Below, piece after piece: positions 35,984 to 45,420 of a stretch of DNA of 64,000 nt (position 1 is its first letter; every line of letters begins with the position of its first letter). Origin of the DNA: Pontiella sulfatireligans (GTDB lineage: Bacteria; Verrucomicrobiota; Kiritimatiellia; Kiritimatiellales; Pontiellaceae); assembly GCF_900890705.1 (NCBI RefSeq), contig NZ_CAAHFH010000001.1:1736001-1800000 (forward strand), in the 5' to 3' direction. A program made the translations under genes and the position numbers. Under the pieces are notes generated by a model that ran no database searches, had not been told where the DNA came from, and saw only the letters and a program-made list of their open reading frames with translations.

Positions 35984-38900
35984 TCAAGGTCGCTCCAGAA
36001 TCATTCCGATGGCATCGGTCGCATAGTCGCAAAAGTGGCTCCACGGCCCATTGCCCAACCAAGTCAGTACCTTGTAGCCATCGCCTGCCACCACAATCGG
36101 GCGGATGTTCTTATACTTCGAACCGGATGTGACCGCTTCCCATTTGATGGTGGAAACATTATCTTTCGCACCAATCAGCGCGGTATAGATTTCATGCACG
36201 CCGCCGGAATCCTTACCCGTCGCCGGATCGACATCCGTGGAAATATAAACCCGTTGCGGGTTTTCCGGATCAAACGCCATCAGGCCGGTGTAGCTGCTTT
36301 CTTTCTCGTAGAGGCATTTCCCAGCATACGCAATTTCGCGGTCGTTCCACGCGCTCCCTGTCCAGGAGGCAATGCGGAAACGATGGTCGTCGTTGGTGAA
36401 ATACACCGTGTAGCCTAGATGCGGATTGCGCTCGGCATCCATTCCCGCCGCACACGACCACGCGCTGTTGGCGGCACTGCCGCCGTGTCCGCCCTTGCGC
36501 TTAACCCCGCTGCCCTGATAGACGATTTCAGCTTCAGAAGTAATGAGCGGCCCTTCCGACAGATCCTTAATCTTGGTGCCGTCCGCTTTAAAGAACGAGC
36601 CTTTGCGAAAGTCGGCATAATAGAGGCTGTTTCCAAACTGACGCGGATGGGCGTCGGTGAAGGAAATGCCCACCGTGTTTTCATCGCGCTGCAGATAGCG
36701 CGCATACGGACGCTGGCGGCCGCCGACATCGTGTGTGATGAAGTGCTTATAATTCCCCCAGGATCCCCCGTCGTCCGAAGAGGTGATGAAAGCCGGGTTA
36801 AAATGCTGTCCGTCCCGAAAGAAGCAATAGAGCAATTCCTCATCCTTCATGGTGAATAGATTCATGTAGGTGGATCCACGCTTATCTTCGTAGGTATGAT
36901 GATATTCCTTGCGCGGTCCCCACTTCAGATAATCCTGAGGGTCGGAAATATGATAGTGATGAATCTTTTCCTTCCCATGTTTGGCGTAGACGGTCAGCAG
37001 GCTGCCATCGGGGCGAACATGGAAGACCGGCGAGTCATGGTCGTCGCGCTCGAACTTTTCATAAAGAACCGCGGCGCCAAGAAGCTTGTCTGCCTTCAGA
37101 TCATAGACGCCCACTTTTGCATCGCCGCTTTTTCCGCTGATCCCGCCGATGATCAGCTTCCCATTGTTGATGATCACGCGCGGATCTTCGTACCAGCACC
37201 AGCCCGTGTCTTTCATGAACGTTTGGAAGGGACGGCTGTCCGAGGCGCTCTGGGGACAGAGCGCCCTGCCACCCACCAGCTTATAGACCTCGGAACCTGC
37301 TGAAAGAAATGCGCCAATGCCATAGACCTCGGTCTGGTCAGGCCAGGCTTGGCCCGGCGCCGCGCCCACGGGTTGGACATAGCCCAGCATGCCGTCGGCA
37401 GTCACATGACTCACCAGCGCATCCCAGCCCTTCAAAACCACAGGCGCATAGGCCGCCCGATCCAGATATCCTTGGTTGATTCCCCATGCCAATCCGTAGG
37501 TGAAGAAGGATGACCCACTGGTTTCAGGTGTTGGATACGCATCAGCGCACAGCAGGCTCATCGCCCAATGCCCTTGCGGAGTCTGGAGTTTCGCAATGGC
37601 TGGAGCCATATCCTTGTAGAGCCCCACAAACCACTCTTTGTCCTTGCCCTCGGGCAGCTCGTCGATGATAAGCGCAAGTCCACCGAACACCCAACCATTG
37701 CCGCGCGACCAGAAAATCTTCCGCCCATTATCGCGCTTCTTGAAATAGTTCGAATCACGGAAAAACAGATGCTCTTCCGGGTCGTAGAGGTGGTCGTAGG
37801 TGGCTTTGTATTCCTTGACCATAAAGTCGAGGTATTTCTCGTCGCCGGTGATTCGCGCCATCTGCGCCCAGACCGGCGGTGCCATAAAGAGTGCGTCGCA
37901 CCACGTCCAGCGCTCCTGCTGCTTGCCTTTGATGATGACCGACTGCTTGCTCGGATTGGCTAGGATAAAATCCAGTCTCGCCTTAATGCTGGCGTACATT
38001 TCCGGGTCGTTGTAGTGCTCCGCGAGTTGCAGGTAGAGCCGACCGATTAATTGGTCATCGGCGTGGTATGTTCGCTTGCCAAGCCTCCAGTCCAGCCCTT
38101 CTGCAATCGACTTAAGGAATTCATAGCCTTCATCAGCCCCCGTCATGGCCGCCCATTTATCGAGGCCGACATAGCACGCACCATATGTCCAGGCGGTATA
38201 CACATTGTTGTGCTTATGCTTTCGCTGATAGTCGCCGTGAAAATGTTCGATCTGCCAATCGGCAACTTTTTTCACTTCCGCTTTAACTTGTTCGGGTGAA
38301 CGGGTGGCTCCGGGAATGCCGCCAACCAACCGATATACTTCCGAACCTGCGGAAAGGAATGCCCCGACTCCGTAGACCTCGGTCTTGTCAGGATAGGATT
38401 CGCCCGGCGAGGCACCGACCGGCTGCACGTGACCGAGCAGCCCTTCTTCAGTGACGCACGCCGTGAGTGCCACCCAGGCCTTGAGTACGACCGATTCGTA
38501 GGCGGCGCGATCCAGCAAGCCGTTGTTGATGCCCCATGCAAGTCCATGCGTGAAGAACGCCGTACCGCTGGCTTCAGGAATCGGATAGTCTTTCGGGTCG
38601 CCCAGCAACCCCATCGACCAGGTACCATCCTCGCGCTGCGTCTTTTTCAGCGATTCAGCCATCTGCTTGAACATATCGATGTAAAACTGCCGCCCATCCC
38701 AGTCCTGCGGCAAATCGGGAATCATCAATGCGAGCCCGCTGAAAACCCACCCGTTACCACGAGACCAGAAAATCTTTGCCCCGTTGTTTTCCCTTCTGTC
38801 AAAATAGGTGGAATCGCGGAAAAACAGTTGATCCTCCTGGCTCCAGAGCAGGTCGTAGGTGGCGTGGTATTCCTGATCCATGAAATCGAGGTATTTCCGC

Positions 38901-39514
38901 TCCCCCGTCACCTTGGCCAATCGCGCCCAGACCGGTGGCGCCATGAACAGCGCATCGCACCAACCCCATCGTTTATGGCAGTCGCCCCCTTCCTTCCATT
39001 CCAATGACCCGGTTTTCGGGTTAGCCATAATCCAGTCGAAACGCTTGACCGTATCGGCAATCATCCTTGGATCTCGGGACTCTTCATAGAGTGCCAGGTA
39101 ATAATGCCCAACGGCATGGTCGTCGGCATGGTATTTCGACCAGTGCAGCTTCCAGTCGTTTCGTTCCGCAATCGAATGCAACCATTGGGTATAGATACCG
39201 CCATCGTCGGCCACTTGGCGCCATTCATTCATGCCAGCGTATAAAGCCGCATTGTGCCATTGCCTGTCGTGCCACTTTTTCTTAAAGGTCACCGCATATT
39301 TTTCATAACCGGTTTCAGGCTTCCTATCCCCCATCTCCTCCAGCACGGTCTGGAGGGAAAGCGGTATCCCGCGGTATAGTTGCTGATCATCAAAGGTCTT
39401 GATCTGCCAATCGGCCACTTTGTCCGTGACAGCCTTCACCTCCTCCGGCGAAGGAGTCGCGGCAAAAGTTCCGACCGCAATACCCAACGACATCAGTAAA
39501 CTAAACAGCCTCAT
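35984..39514 (-). CDS. Trimodular GH105-GH105-beta-propeller enzyme
   Basis: 1176 residues with a signal peptide ([18 protein letters not shown]). Two unsaturated-uronyl hydrolase (GH105) modules occur at about 22-395 and 400-752. Each keeps the Asp pair seen in the family: YHADD plus [15 protein letters not shown] in the first, YHADD plus [15 protein letters not shown] in the second, and both share [10 protein letters not shown]. Residues 760-1176 form a BNR-4-type beta-propeller like PL24/PL25 lyases: [14 protein letters not shown] and YAKHG give the two His, RPYARY an Arg and Tyr. Known GH105 enzymes remove the unsaturated uronate made by lyases, so lyase and hydrolase may share one chain. 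It lies between kduI and dctP; a GGGGAAG ribosome site is present. Whether the propeller is catalytic is inferred. Confidence 0.88.
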   Translation of the reverse strand: MRLFSLLMSLGIAVGTFAATPSPEEVKAVTDKVADWQIKTFDDQQLYRGIPLSLQTVLEEMGDRKPETGYEKYAVTFKKKWHDRQWHNAALYAGMNEWRQVADDGGIYTQWLHSIAERNDWKLHWSKYHADDHAVGHYYLALYEESRDPRMIADTVKRFDWIMANPKTGSLEWKEGGDCHKRWGWCDALFMAPPVWARLAKVTGERKYLDFMDQEYHATYDLLWSQEDQLFFRDSTYFDRRENNGAKIFWSRGNGWVFSGLALMIPDLPQDWDGRQFYIDMFKQMAESLKKTQREDGTWSMGLLGDPKDYPIPEASGTAFFTHGLAWGINNGLLDRAAYESVVLKAWVALTACVTEEGLLGHVQPVGASPGESYPDKTEVYGVGAFLSAGSEVYRLVGGIPGATRSPEQVKAEVKKVADWQIEHFHGDYQRKHKHNNVYTAWTYGACYVGLDKWAAMTGADEGYEFLKSIAEGLDWRLGKRTYHADDQLIGRLYLQLAEHYNDPEMYASIKARLDFILANPSKQSVIIKGKQQERWTWCDALFMAPPVWAQMARITGDEKYLDFMVKEYKATYDHLYDPEEHLFFRDSNYFKKRDNGRKIFWSRGNGWVFGGLALIIDELPEGKDKEWFVGLYKDMAPAIAKLQTPQGHWAMSLLCADAYPTPETSGSSFFTYGLAWGINQGYLDRAAYAPVVLKGWDALVSHVTADGMLGYVQPVGAAPGQAWPDQTEVYGIGAFLSAGSEVYKLVGGRALCPQSASDSRPFQTFMKDTGWCWYEDPRVIINNGKLIIGGISGKSGDAKVGVYDLKADKLLGAAVLYEKFERDDHDSPVFHVRPDGSLLTVYAKHGKEKIHHYHISDPQDYLKWGPRKEYHHTYEDKRGSTYMNLFTMKDEELLYCFFRDGQHFNPAFITSSDDGGSWGNYKHFITHDVGGRQRPYARYLQRDENTVGISFTDAHPRQFGNSLYYADFRKGSFFKADGTKIKDLSEGPLITSEAEIVYQGSGVKRKGGHGGSAANSAWSCAAGMDAERNPHLGYTVYFTNDDHRFRIASWTGSAWNDREIAYAGKCLYEKESSYTGLMAFDPENPQRVYISTDVDPATGKDSGGVHEIYTALIGAKDNVSTIKWEAVTSGSKYKNIRPIVVAGDGYKVLTWLGNGPWSHFCDYATDAIGMILERP

Positions 39515-39523
39515 TCGCTTCCC

Positions 39524-40351
39524 CTATTTCAAGTCACTAACAGCAATGTGGTCCATATCGTCGAAGCGCTGGTTTTCACCACCCATGCCCCAGCAGAACG
39601 TATAGGCCTTCGTGCCGCAGCCGGAGTGGATGGACCACATCGGAGAGATGACCGCCTGCTCGTTGCCGATCACAATGTGCCGTGTTTCATCGCCCGGCCC
39701 CATCATGTGGAAGACCTTCGACGCTTCGTCGAGGCCGAAATACATGTAGACTTCGGTGCGGCGTTCATGCGTATGGCACGGCATCGTATTCCAAACGCTG
39801 CCCGGCTCCAGCGCCGTGAAGCCCATCACCAGCTGGCAACTCTTGATGCCATTTTCGTGGATGTACTGGTAGATCGTGCGCTTGTTGGCATCTTCAACCG
39901 TTCCCAACTGAATGGCGTTCGCGTCAGCCTTCTTTGCCTGCGTGGTCGGATATTCGGCGTGGGCCGGATACGAAATCAGATAAAAGCGCGCCGGCTCTTC
40001 GCCGCTCACACTGTCGAAAACAATCTCCTTCGAACCGCGACCGATGTAGAGGCCGTCGAGATTTTCCATTTGGTATTCGGTGCCGTCGACCGCAACCGTT
40101 CCGTTGCCGCCAATGTTCAGCACGCCAACTTCGCGACGCTGGCAAAAATAGTCCGCCGCCAGCTCTGCGCCCGCTTCGAGCTTCAAGCTCCCAACGGTCG
40201 GAACCGCCGCGCCGACAATGGCACGCTCCACTTCGCAATAAAGAAGGTTCAGTGTTCCAGCTTTGAATAGTTCAACGAGAAACGCGTCGCGCAGCTCGTC
40301 GGTCGTCATGCGTTTGTATTCATTTTTTCCAACTGTATAACGTACGTTCAT
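39524..40351 (-). CDS. kduI: 5-dehydro-4-deoxy-D-glucuronate isomerase
   Basis: 275 residues, the normal KduI length, behind AAGGA. The zinc site is intact: His193 and His195 in PCHTHERRTE, Glu200, and His242 in WSIHSGCG. LNIGGNGTVAVDG and YIGRG are further family blocks. It converts 5-keto-4-deoxyuronate, formed spontaneously from unsaturated uronate, to 3-deoxy-D-glycero-2,5-hexodiulosonate. The next enzymes (KduD, KdgK, KdgA) are not in the window. Its place between two GH105-containing enzymes ties this locus to degradation of a uronate polymer. Confidence 0.96.
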   Translation of the reverse strand: MNVRYTVGKNEYKRMTTDELRDAFLVELFKAGTLNLLYCEVERAIVGAAVPTVGSLKLEAGAELAADYFCQRREVGVLNIGGNGTVAVDGTEYQMENLDGLYIGRGSKEIVFDSVSGEEPARFYLISYPAHAEYPTTQAKKADANAIQLGTVEDANKRTIYQYIHENGIKSCQLVMGFTALEPGSVWNTMPCHTHERRTEVYMYFGLDEASKVFHMMGPGDETRHIVIGNEQAVISPMWSIHSGCGTKAYTFCWGMGGENQRFDDMDHIAVSDLK

Positions 40352-40369
40352 AATGATTTCCTTTATGTG

Positions 40370-42826
40370 TTAAAATTCGAATGACGCCATAATTTGGCAG
40401 TCGTATTCCTGATAACGCGTGTAGTCCCCAGCGAACCAGAACAGCGCGTTTTCCTTGCCCCGCACAATGACCGGACGCAGGTGGTTGTTGACCGGATCGT
40501 GCGTCAGCTGCTCCCACTTCCACACCCCATTGCTTCGCGTTCCTTTGAAGAGTTGATAAATCCGCTTCGGCAGCGGCTTGCCGGTTTTCGGGTTCACATC
40601 CGCAGAAATCACCACCTGCTGGTCGTTCTGCGGATGCAGCGCAACGCCGCCGGCATAGTGCTGTTCTTTCGGGTACAGATTGCTCCCCGCAAATGCAATC
40701 TGCTCGCACGCCCACTGGCCGTTCTCTAAGCGTGCCGTCCAGTAGCGCATGTCGGTTCCCATGTCGCCGCTGGGCGACGAGATGAAAGCGCCGAATGGCT
40801 GGCCGGTCTGATCATATTCAAGATCCCAGACCCAGCCGCGGCCGTTCGGAGTGGAGCCGTCAAAGACGAGGGTTCCGTCCTGTGGCTCCATCGGCTTGTC
40901 CTGCAGTTCATGCAGATTGCGGATCTCTGTACCGTCGGATTTCCGGAACGCGCCGTCTTTATAATACATGTGATACACGTTGTTCTGCTTGCAGTCGCGT
41001 GGATGGCCGTCCGTATAGAACAGGTCAATGCGGTCTTTCCCGTTGGAAACATACTTGATGTAAGGCCGCGCGCTCCCCTGCCCGACCAGAACCAACTGAA
41101 CCGGCTCGCTCCACGTTTCCGCCTCATCGTCGGAATAGGTGAAATGCGGATTATAATTATTGCCGCGGAAAAAGTTGTAGATGCGCCCGCCTTCATCTTC
41201 CACACGATGCAGGTTTTGATAGGTCACGCCGCGTTTTCCAAAACTCATTTTAAAGCGCTGCTCATCAGACGCCCGGGCTTCCTTCCATTGCGACAGGGTC
41301 AGCTTGCGCTGATAAAAGTTTTTATGGCTGCCGTGCGTTGCATAGCAAACCAACAACTTGCCGTCCTTCAGCGGAAGAAAAGCGGCGTTGTTGTGGTCGT
41401 CCTTTTGCTCCCAAGTGCTAAGCACCATTTCCTTTCGGGCATGTGCACTGGACATCTTTTCCAAACCAAATGCGGTTAGAGCGGTTTTGCCATCGCTCTT
41501 CACATAGCTCGCATAAAAAACATTGTTGTGAAAAATCACGCGCTCATCGTTGTACCACGTCCACGCGCCGTCATCCGCCACCGAGCGCGGCTTGAACGGT
41601 GTTGCGATTTCCGCCTTCATTTTTTCCAGCGGCTGGAGCTTCAGCATTTCCACCCCGGCCAGAATAAAAGCACCGACGCCGTAGTCTTTGGTGTCCTCGG
41701 CGCGCGCCTCGTGCGGCGAACCGGCGACGAGCTGGCACCAGCCCAACCGCCCTTCCGGCGAAACGCAATCCACCAGTCCGCGCCAGCCACGCATCACCAC
41801 CGGCTCAAAATATTCGCGCGGAAGCCAGCCCTCGTTGACGCCCGTGGCGAGCGCATAAACAAAGAATGAGGATCCCGTGGTCTCCTTCATGGCGTACCAT
41901 TCGGGATCGTTGACGCACGGACGCCACAGCCCGTCTTCGCCTTGGTATTTCGCCAAGCTGAACGACAGATCCACAAACAGGTCGATGTATTTCTGACGCA
42001 TCGGATCATCCTTCTCCAGATACGGGATCAACCGCGCCAAGCCGCCAATCACCCAGCCGTTGCCGCGCCCCCAGAACACCTGTTTGCCGTTGGGCGTCTT
42101 GAGCTTTTCGGTCTGGGCCTTGCTGTTGCGATAAAAAAGCTGTTCATCCCCGTCATAAAGAAAATCCACCGAATCCCAATAGAGTTTGTGCAGCTGATCA
42201 TAGTAGCGCTTGTCGCCGGTGGCCTTGCCCATCCGTGCGTAGACCGGCGGCGCCATGTAGAGCGAATCGCACCAGCTCCAAAGCTTGCGGCCAATGAACG
42301 GCCGCTCCTTTTTCTCCCACGTGTTGACCTCGCCCGGCAAAAGGGTATCGCGCTCCAGATAAGCGGACAGCTTTTCAACCAGCTTGGCGATCTTTTCATC
42401 GCCGCCCTTGGCGAAGTAGAGATCCAGATAGGCCTGCCCCGGGCAGACATCATCCGCGTGCAGCGGACGGACGATATCCCACTCCGAATCTTCGCCCCAT
42501 TTCAAGGCCTGTTGCAGATACCATTCGTCACCCGTCTGCCCATAGGCCGCAACGAACGACGAAAAGAACGTACCCACCAGCCAATCCTTCGTCGGGATAT
42601 TCGGGCCATACAGTTTTAGCTGATATTCCGCCGCCGAACGGATCGTTGACTTGATCGTATCCTGACGGAACGCATATTCATCCAGCTTCGAATACGGCGC
42701 AGCTGCAACTGAAACAATCGCCGTTGCAATTATTAGACCGCTAAGACGCAAAGACGCAAAGGAACGGCATTTGAATGCTTTGTTTCTTCGCGGCTTTGCG
42801 GTCATATAAAATCCGTTTTTAATCAT
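40370..42826 (-). CDS. GH105-like and beta-propeller fusion enzyme
   Basis: 818 residues from the ATG at 42826 (AGGA just upstream, 7 bases after the preceding stop). The GH105-like module (about 45-400) keeps the Asp positions in LHADDVCPGQAYLDLYF and LWSWCDSLYMAPPVYARMG, and FWGRGNGWVIGGLARL. From about 412 (WTWYNDERVIFHNNVFYAS) comes a BNR-4 propeller with DDHNNAAFLPLKDG, CYATHG and ARPYIKY, the same three positions as in the trimodular neighbour. The signal sequence (about 10-47) is odd: its codons are built from an inverted-repeat element at 42736-42803. The frame is open further upstream but lacks a start signal. It likely acts on the same uronan as the neighbours. Confidence 0.85.
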   Translation of the reverse strand: MIKNGFYMTAKPRRNKAFKCRSFASLRLSGLIIATAIVSVAAAPYSKLDEYAFRQDTIKSTIRSAAEYQLKLYGPNIPTKDWLVGTFFSSFVAAYGQTGDEWYLQQALKWGEDSEWDIVRPLHADDVCPGQAYLDLYFAKGGDEKIAKLVEKLSAYLERDTLLPGEVNTWEKKERPFIGRKLWSWCDSLYMAPPVYARMGKATGDKRYYDQLHKLYWDSVDFLYDGDEQLFYRNSKAQTEKLKTPNGKQVFWGRGNGWVIGGLARLIPYLEKDDPMRQKYIDLFVDLSFSLAKYQGEDGLWRPCVNDPEWYAMKETTGSSFFVYALATGVNEGWLPREYFEPVVMRGWRGLVDCVSPEGRLGWCQLVAGSPHEARAEDTKDYGVGAFILAGVEMLKLQPLEKMKAEIATPFKPRSVADDGAWTWYNDERVIFHNNVFYASYVKSDGKTALTAFGLEKMSSAHARKEMVLSTWEQKDDHNNAAFLPLKDGKLLVCYATHGSHKNFYQRKLTLSQWKEARASDEQRFKMSFGKRGVTYQNLHRVEDEGGRIYNFFRGNNYNPHFTYSDDEAETWSEPVQLVLVGQGSARPYIKYVSNGKDRIDLFYTDGHPRDCKQNNVYHMYYKDGAFRKSDGTEIRNLHELQDKPMEPQDGTLVFDGSTPNGRGWVWDLEYDQTGQPFGAFISSPSGDMGTDMRYWTARLENGQWACEQIAFAGSNLYPKEQHYAGGVALHPQNDQQVVISADVNPKTGKPLPKRIYQLFKGTRSNGVWKWEQLTHDPVNNHLRPVIVRGKENALFWFAGDYTRYQEYDCQIMASFEF
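42736..42803. repeat. Inverted-repeat element inside a signal-peptide coding region
   Basis: Arm GACCGCTAAGACGCAAAG (from 42736) and the reverse complement of 42780-42803 (GACCGCAAAGCCGCGAAG...) match except for a few bases, giving a hairpin with a 17-base loop. Similar ACCGC(A/T)AAGACGCAAAG strings are dispersed repeats in several phyla. Here the element encodes residues about 8-30 of the enzyme (TAKPRRNKAFKCRSFASLRL). Confidence 0.8.
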
Positions 42827-42833
42827 TCGTTTC

Positions 42834-43715
42834 CTACATTCGTTGCTGAAACTCGTCGAGATAGGCGTTCCATTCCTTGGAAGTTTTGATTTCGCCGGCC
42901 TTTTCCCAGCCGTAGCCGGCATAATATTCCACCTGCCCACTGGCATCGGTTTGGGTGATGAGCTGCGCGTGGCTTTCATCCTTCTTCGGCGACTCGATCA
43001 ACCGGTACTCCGCGATCTTCGCAGGCGCCATGACCACGCCGGTTCCAATTCCGAATTTGTCTATCGTTTCCCAGCAGGCCATCCAGCCTTTGGAAATATC
43101 TTTTGATGCCGCCGCTTTGCCGTCGTGCGTTGTGAGGCCGATGCAAACCGGCAGATTAGCGGCAGGTTTTCCATCCATGGTAAAAAGGCACGACGCATGA
43201 AACAGGCGCTGGCCCAGCTCGATGGTGATGGTTTTTTCTTCGCCGTAAACCACGCCGCCGATTTCCCGTTCGTAGGTGAGTTTAAAGACCGATTTCGCCG
43301 GCGAGCATTCAATCACTTCCTGTTTCGCATAGGCTTCCAGCGGCTCGCGCTTGCCATCCAGCCAGATGCCGGTTCCGCCGCAGCCGGCTGAACCGCCAAC
43401 GTGGTATGGATCGTACCCCTCGCCCCAGTCCTTGTGATAGGTCTTTTTCTTCATCCCGCCATACCATTTGTTGATGATCGGATAATCGACCCGCTTCAGC
43501 CAGCAGTCGATGCCGCTGTCTTCCTTGCCCTTGCGCATCGCAGGACCGTAGGCGCGGAACGCAATCTTGTCGTTCTCCCACGCAAAGTCGTCGACCCGCT
43601 CCGGCACAAACCGGCAGAAGGTCGAAGGTTTCCCCGATTCAGCCGCCACTGCGCCAAGAGTCAAAAAACCGCACGCCATTGCCGCGGCTACGTATTGCTT
43701 ATGTATTTTCATCAT
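42834..43715 (-). CDS. Secreted DUF4861-like protein
   Basis: 293 residues from the ATG at 43715 (AAGGG upstream) with a signal peptide (KIHKQYVAAAMACGFLTLGAVAAE). The order FVPERVDDFAWENDKIAFRAYGPAM, SGIDCWLKRVDYPIINKWY, DWGEGYDPYHVGGSAGCGGTGIW matches the DUF4861 family as I know it, which is frequent in loci for uronic-acid polysaccharides. Function is unsettled. The GH105/propeller fusion gene starts 7 bases after its stop. It leads the lower operon of the locus, just downstream of a candidate operator (43802-43839). Confidence 0.7.
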   Translation of the reverse strand: MMKIHKQYVAAAMACGFLTLGAVAAESGKPSTFCRFVPERVDDFAWENDKIAFRAYGPAMRKGKEDSGIDCWLKRVDYPIINKWYGGMKKKTYHKDWGEGYDPYHVGGSAGCGGTGIWLDGKREPLEAYAKQEVIECSPAKSVFKLTYEREIGGVVYGEEKTITIELGQRLFHASCLFTMDGKPAANLPVCIGLTTHDGKAAASKDISKGWMACWETIDKFGIGTGVVMAPAKIAEYRLIESPKKDESHAQLITQTDASGQVEYYAGYGWEKAGEIKTSKEWNAYLDEFQQRM

Positions 43716-43801
43716 GTTCACCCTTATCCCGTTCCGCCAATACCGCTCAACCGACAACGTATGAGCTTAAAACAATTGCTGTATGAAAGCATGTTCAGCC
43801 A

Positions 43802-43839
43802 TTTTTAACCATACCACTTCAAGTGCTGTTTCTTACCAT
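43802..43839. promoter_or_regulatory. Candidate operator for the uronan operon
   Basis: Two direct copies of TTTYTWACCAT (TTTTTAACCAT at 43802-43812, TTTCTTACCAT at 43829-43839, 27 bases apart) flank the palindrome CACTTCAAGTG (43815-43825). The block is about 90 bases upstream of the DUF4861-like start, next to the XylR-type regulator gene, its presumed binder. Confidence 0.45.
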
Positions 43840-43889
43840 TTTGCGATACTTGATCCAAACCTTGATCTTCTGGAAAGCGGCACCCCCCG

Positions 43890-45029
43890 CTAGGGAACCG
43901 AGACCCGCTTTCGGTATGCAGAAGGGGTTTCACCCCGCATGGAGGTGAAGAAGCGCGTTAGATGCGGTGCATGGGAGAAGCCGCACTGGGCGGCAATTTC
44001 TTCGAGGCTCAGACGGCATTCGCGCAGAATTTTAGCAACGTGTTCCGCCCGGGCCTTGCGGCAGTATTCCTGAATGGAATGCGCCAAGTGCTCCCGAAAA
44101 CGCTTTTCCAGACCGCGTCGGTACAAGCCGCTTGCGCGTGCAACCTCATCGACTTTTAGCGGGCGGTGGGCGTTCTCTTGGATGAACCGCAGCGCCTTGG
44201 CCACCGCCGCATCGTCAACGGCAATGAGGTCGGACGATTGCCGCACCACCAGTTCGCCCGCACGCGCGGTGATGATTTTGTTTTCGGGCGCCTTCCCCTT
44301 CATCATCTTGTCGAGCATGGCCGCGGCGCCATAGCCGGACTGATATTGATCCAGCCGCACGCTCGACAAAGGCGGATTGCTCATGCCGCAAACAACGGGA
44401 TCGTTATCAACTCCAACCACCGCGCAGTCGTCGGGCACGCGCAGCCCCGATTCCCGGCATAGATGCACGATTTTTTGCCCGAGGTCATCGTTGGCGGCCA
44501 TCAAGGCCGCCGGACATGGCAGCGCCGCCAGCCAGCGAACGATCGCCGCATCGTCCAGCTCCCCGGCCACCGGAGGAGGAATCAAGAAGGAGTCAACTTG
44601 GAAGCCCGCCTCTCCGAGCACCGCGGCAAAGCTGTCTCCGCGGTCAACCGCCCAAGGCAATCCGTCGTAGCCGCAAAAGGCAAAGTGCCTGAAGCCGCGT
44701 TGCAGGAAATGGTTAGCAACCACCTCGCCCACCCCGCGGTCATCGGTTTTCACCCAGCACGTATCCACAATGTGCCGCTTGCTGTACGCAAAAGCCACGA
44801 CCGGAATCCCGACATCCAGAAAGGCCTGCACTTCGGCCATATCGCGCATCAGAACGCCGTCGTACCGCGTTTCCTCAAGCAGGGTGTCAACATGTGCAAG
44901 CCCCTGGGTTTCCCAATGAAAGTGCCACGGCCCGAAATGCCGGGCATAATCCGCAATCCCGGAAATCAACTGCCGCCCCGATTCCCGGGAGGACTCAATC
45001 ATCATTAAAATATGGGGCTCGGATCGCAT
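43890..45029 (-). CDS. XylR-type AraC regulator with a periplasmic-binding-protein sensor domain
   Basis: 379 residues. Positions about 5-270 are a LacI/PBP1-like sensor (LMMIESSRESGRQLISGIADYARHFG, ALMAANDDLGQKIVHLCRESGLRVPDDCAVVGVDNDPVVCGMSNPPLSSVRLDQYQSGYGA). The last 100 residues are two AraC helix-turn-helix motifs (KVDEVARASGLYRRGLEKRFREHL and SLEEIAAQCGFSHAPHLTRFFTSMRGETPSAYR). This is the XylR arrangement; in known members a free sugar is bound and transcription is activated. It is seven bases after the VOC gene and upstream of the GH105/kduI genes, so it is the likely local regulator, with a uronate or pentose as possible inducer. Confidence 0.92.
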   Translation of the reverse strand: MRSEPHILMMIESSRESGRQLISGIADYARHFGPWHFHWETQGLAHVDTLLEETRYDGVLMRDMAEVQAFLDVGIPVVAFAYSKRHIVDTCWVKTDDRGVGEVVANHFLQRGFRHFAFCGYDGLPWAVDRGDSFAAVLGEAGFQVDSFLIPPPVAGELDDAAIVRWLAALPCPAALMAANDDLGQKIVHLCRESGLRVPDDCAVVGVDNDPVVCGMSNPPLSSVRLDQYQSGYGAAAMLDKMMKGKAPENKIITARAGELVVRQSSDLIAVDDAAVAKALRFIQENAHRPLKVDEVARASGLYRRGLEKRFREHLAHSIQEYCRKARAEHVAKILRECRLSLEEIAAQCGFSHAPHLTRFFTSMRGETPSAYRKRVSVP

Positions 45030-45036
45030 GGCAAGA

Positions 45037-45420
45037 TTAAATCATAGGCTGGGCACGATGGCAAAGTTGAATGGCCAGCCCCCACGGGTCGCGAAGCATG
45101 GCAACGGTGTCGCCGGCCGGCGTGGTTTCGGTTAGAAGCAGTTCAGCGCCAGCTGCCGACAGGCGTTCGATGGTGGCTTCGATTTCATTGCAGACAAAAG
45201 CCAGATGCAGGATCAATGGATCCATGGAAGCATAGTCCGGCGTATTTACCTTTGGGTTGTTGTAGATCTCAATCATCACATCGCCTGACCCGTCCGCAAG
45301 GAAGCGAACAGGAAACGGATCATCCGCTCCGCGCTTGACCTGAAAGCCCAAATGCTCGCAGTACCAATCGGCCACTGCCGCAACATCCTCAACCTGATAT
45401 GCAAAATGTTCAATTTTCAT
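45037..45420 (-). CDS. VOC-superfamily (glyoxalase-like) protein
   Basis: 127 residues, one betaalphabetabetabeta pair: EHFAYQVEDVAAVADWYCEHLGFQV, LHLAFVCNEIEATIERLSAAGAEL, AMLRDPWGLAIQLCHR. The metal ligands at the usual places include His5 and Glu51 (VMIEIYNN), His73 and Gln118. It overlaps the PL8 gene by four bases (ATGA), so lyase and VOC protein are co-translated. A role on a keto-uronate or other lyase product is possible, but substrate cannot be told. Confidence 0.8.
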   Translation of the reverse strand: MKIEHFAYQVEDVAAVADWYCEHLGFQVKRGADDPFPVRFLADGSGDVMIEIYNNPKVNTPDYASMDPLILHLAFVCNEIEATIERLSAAGAELLLTETTPAGDTVAMLRDPWGLAIQLCHRAQPMI

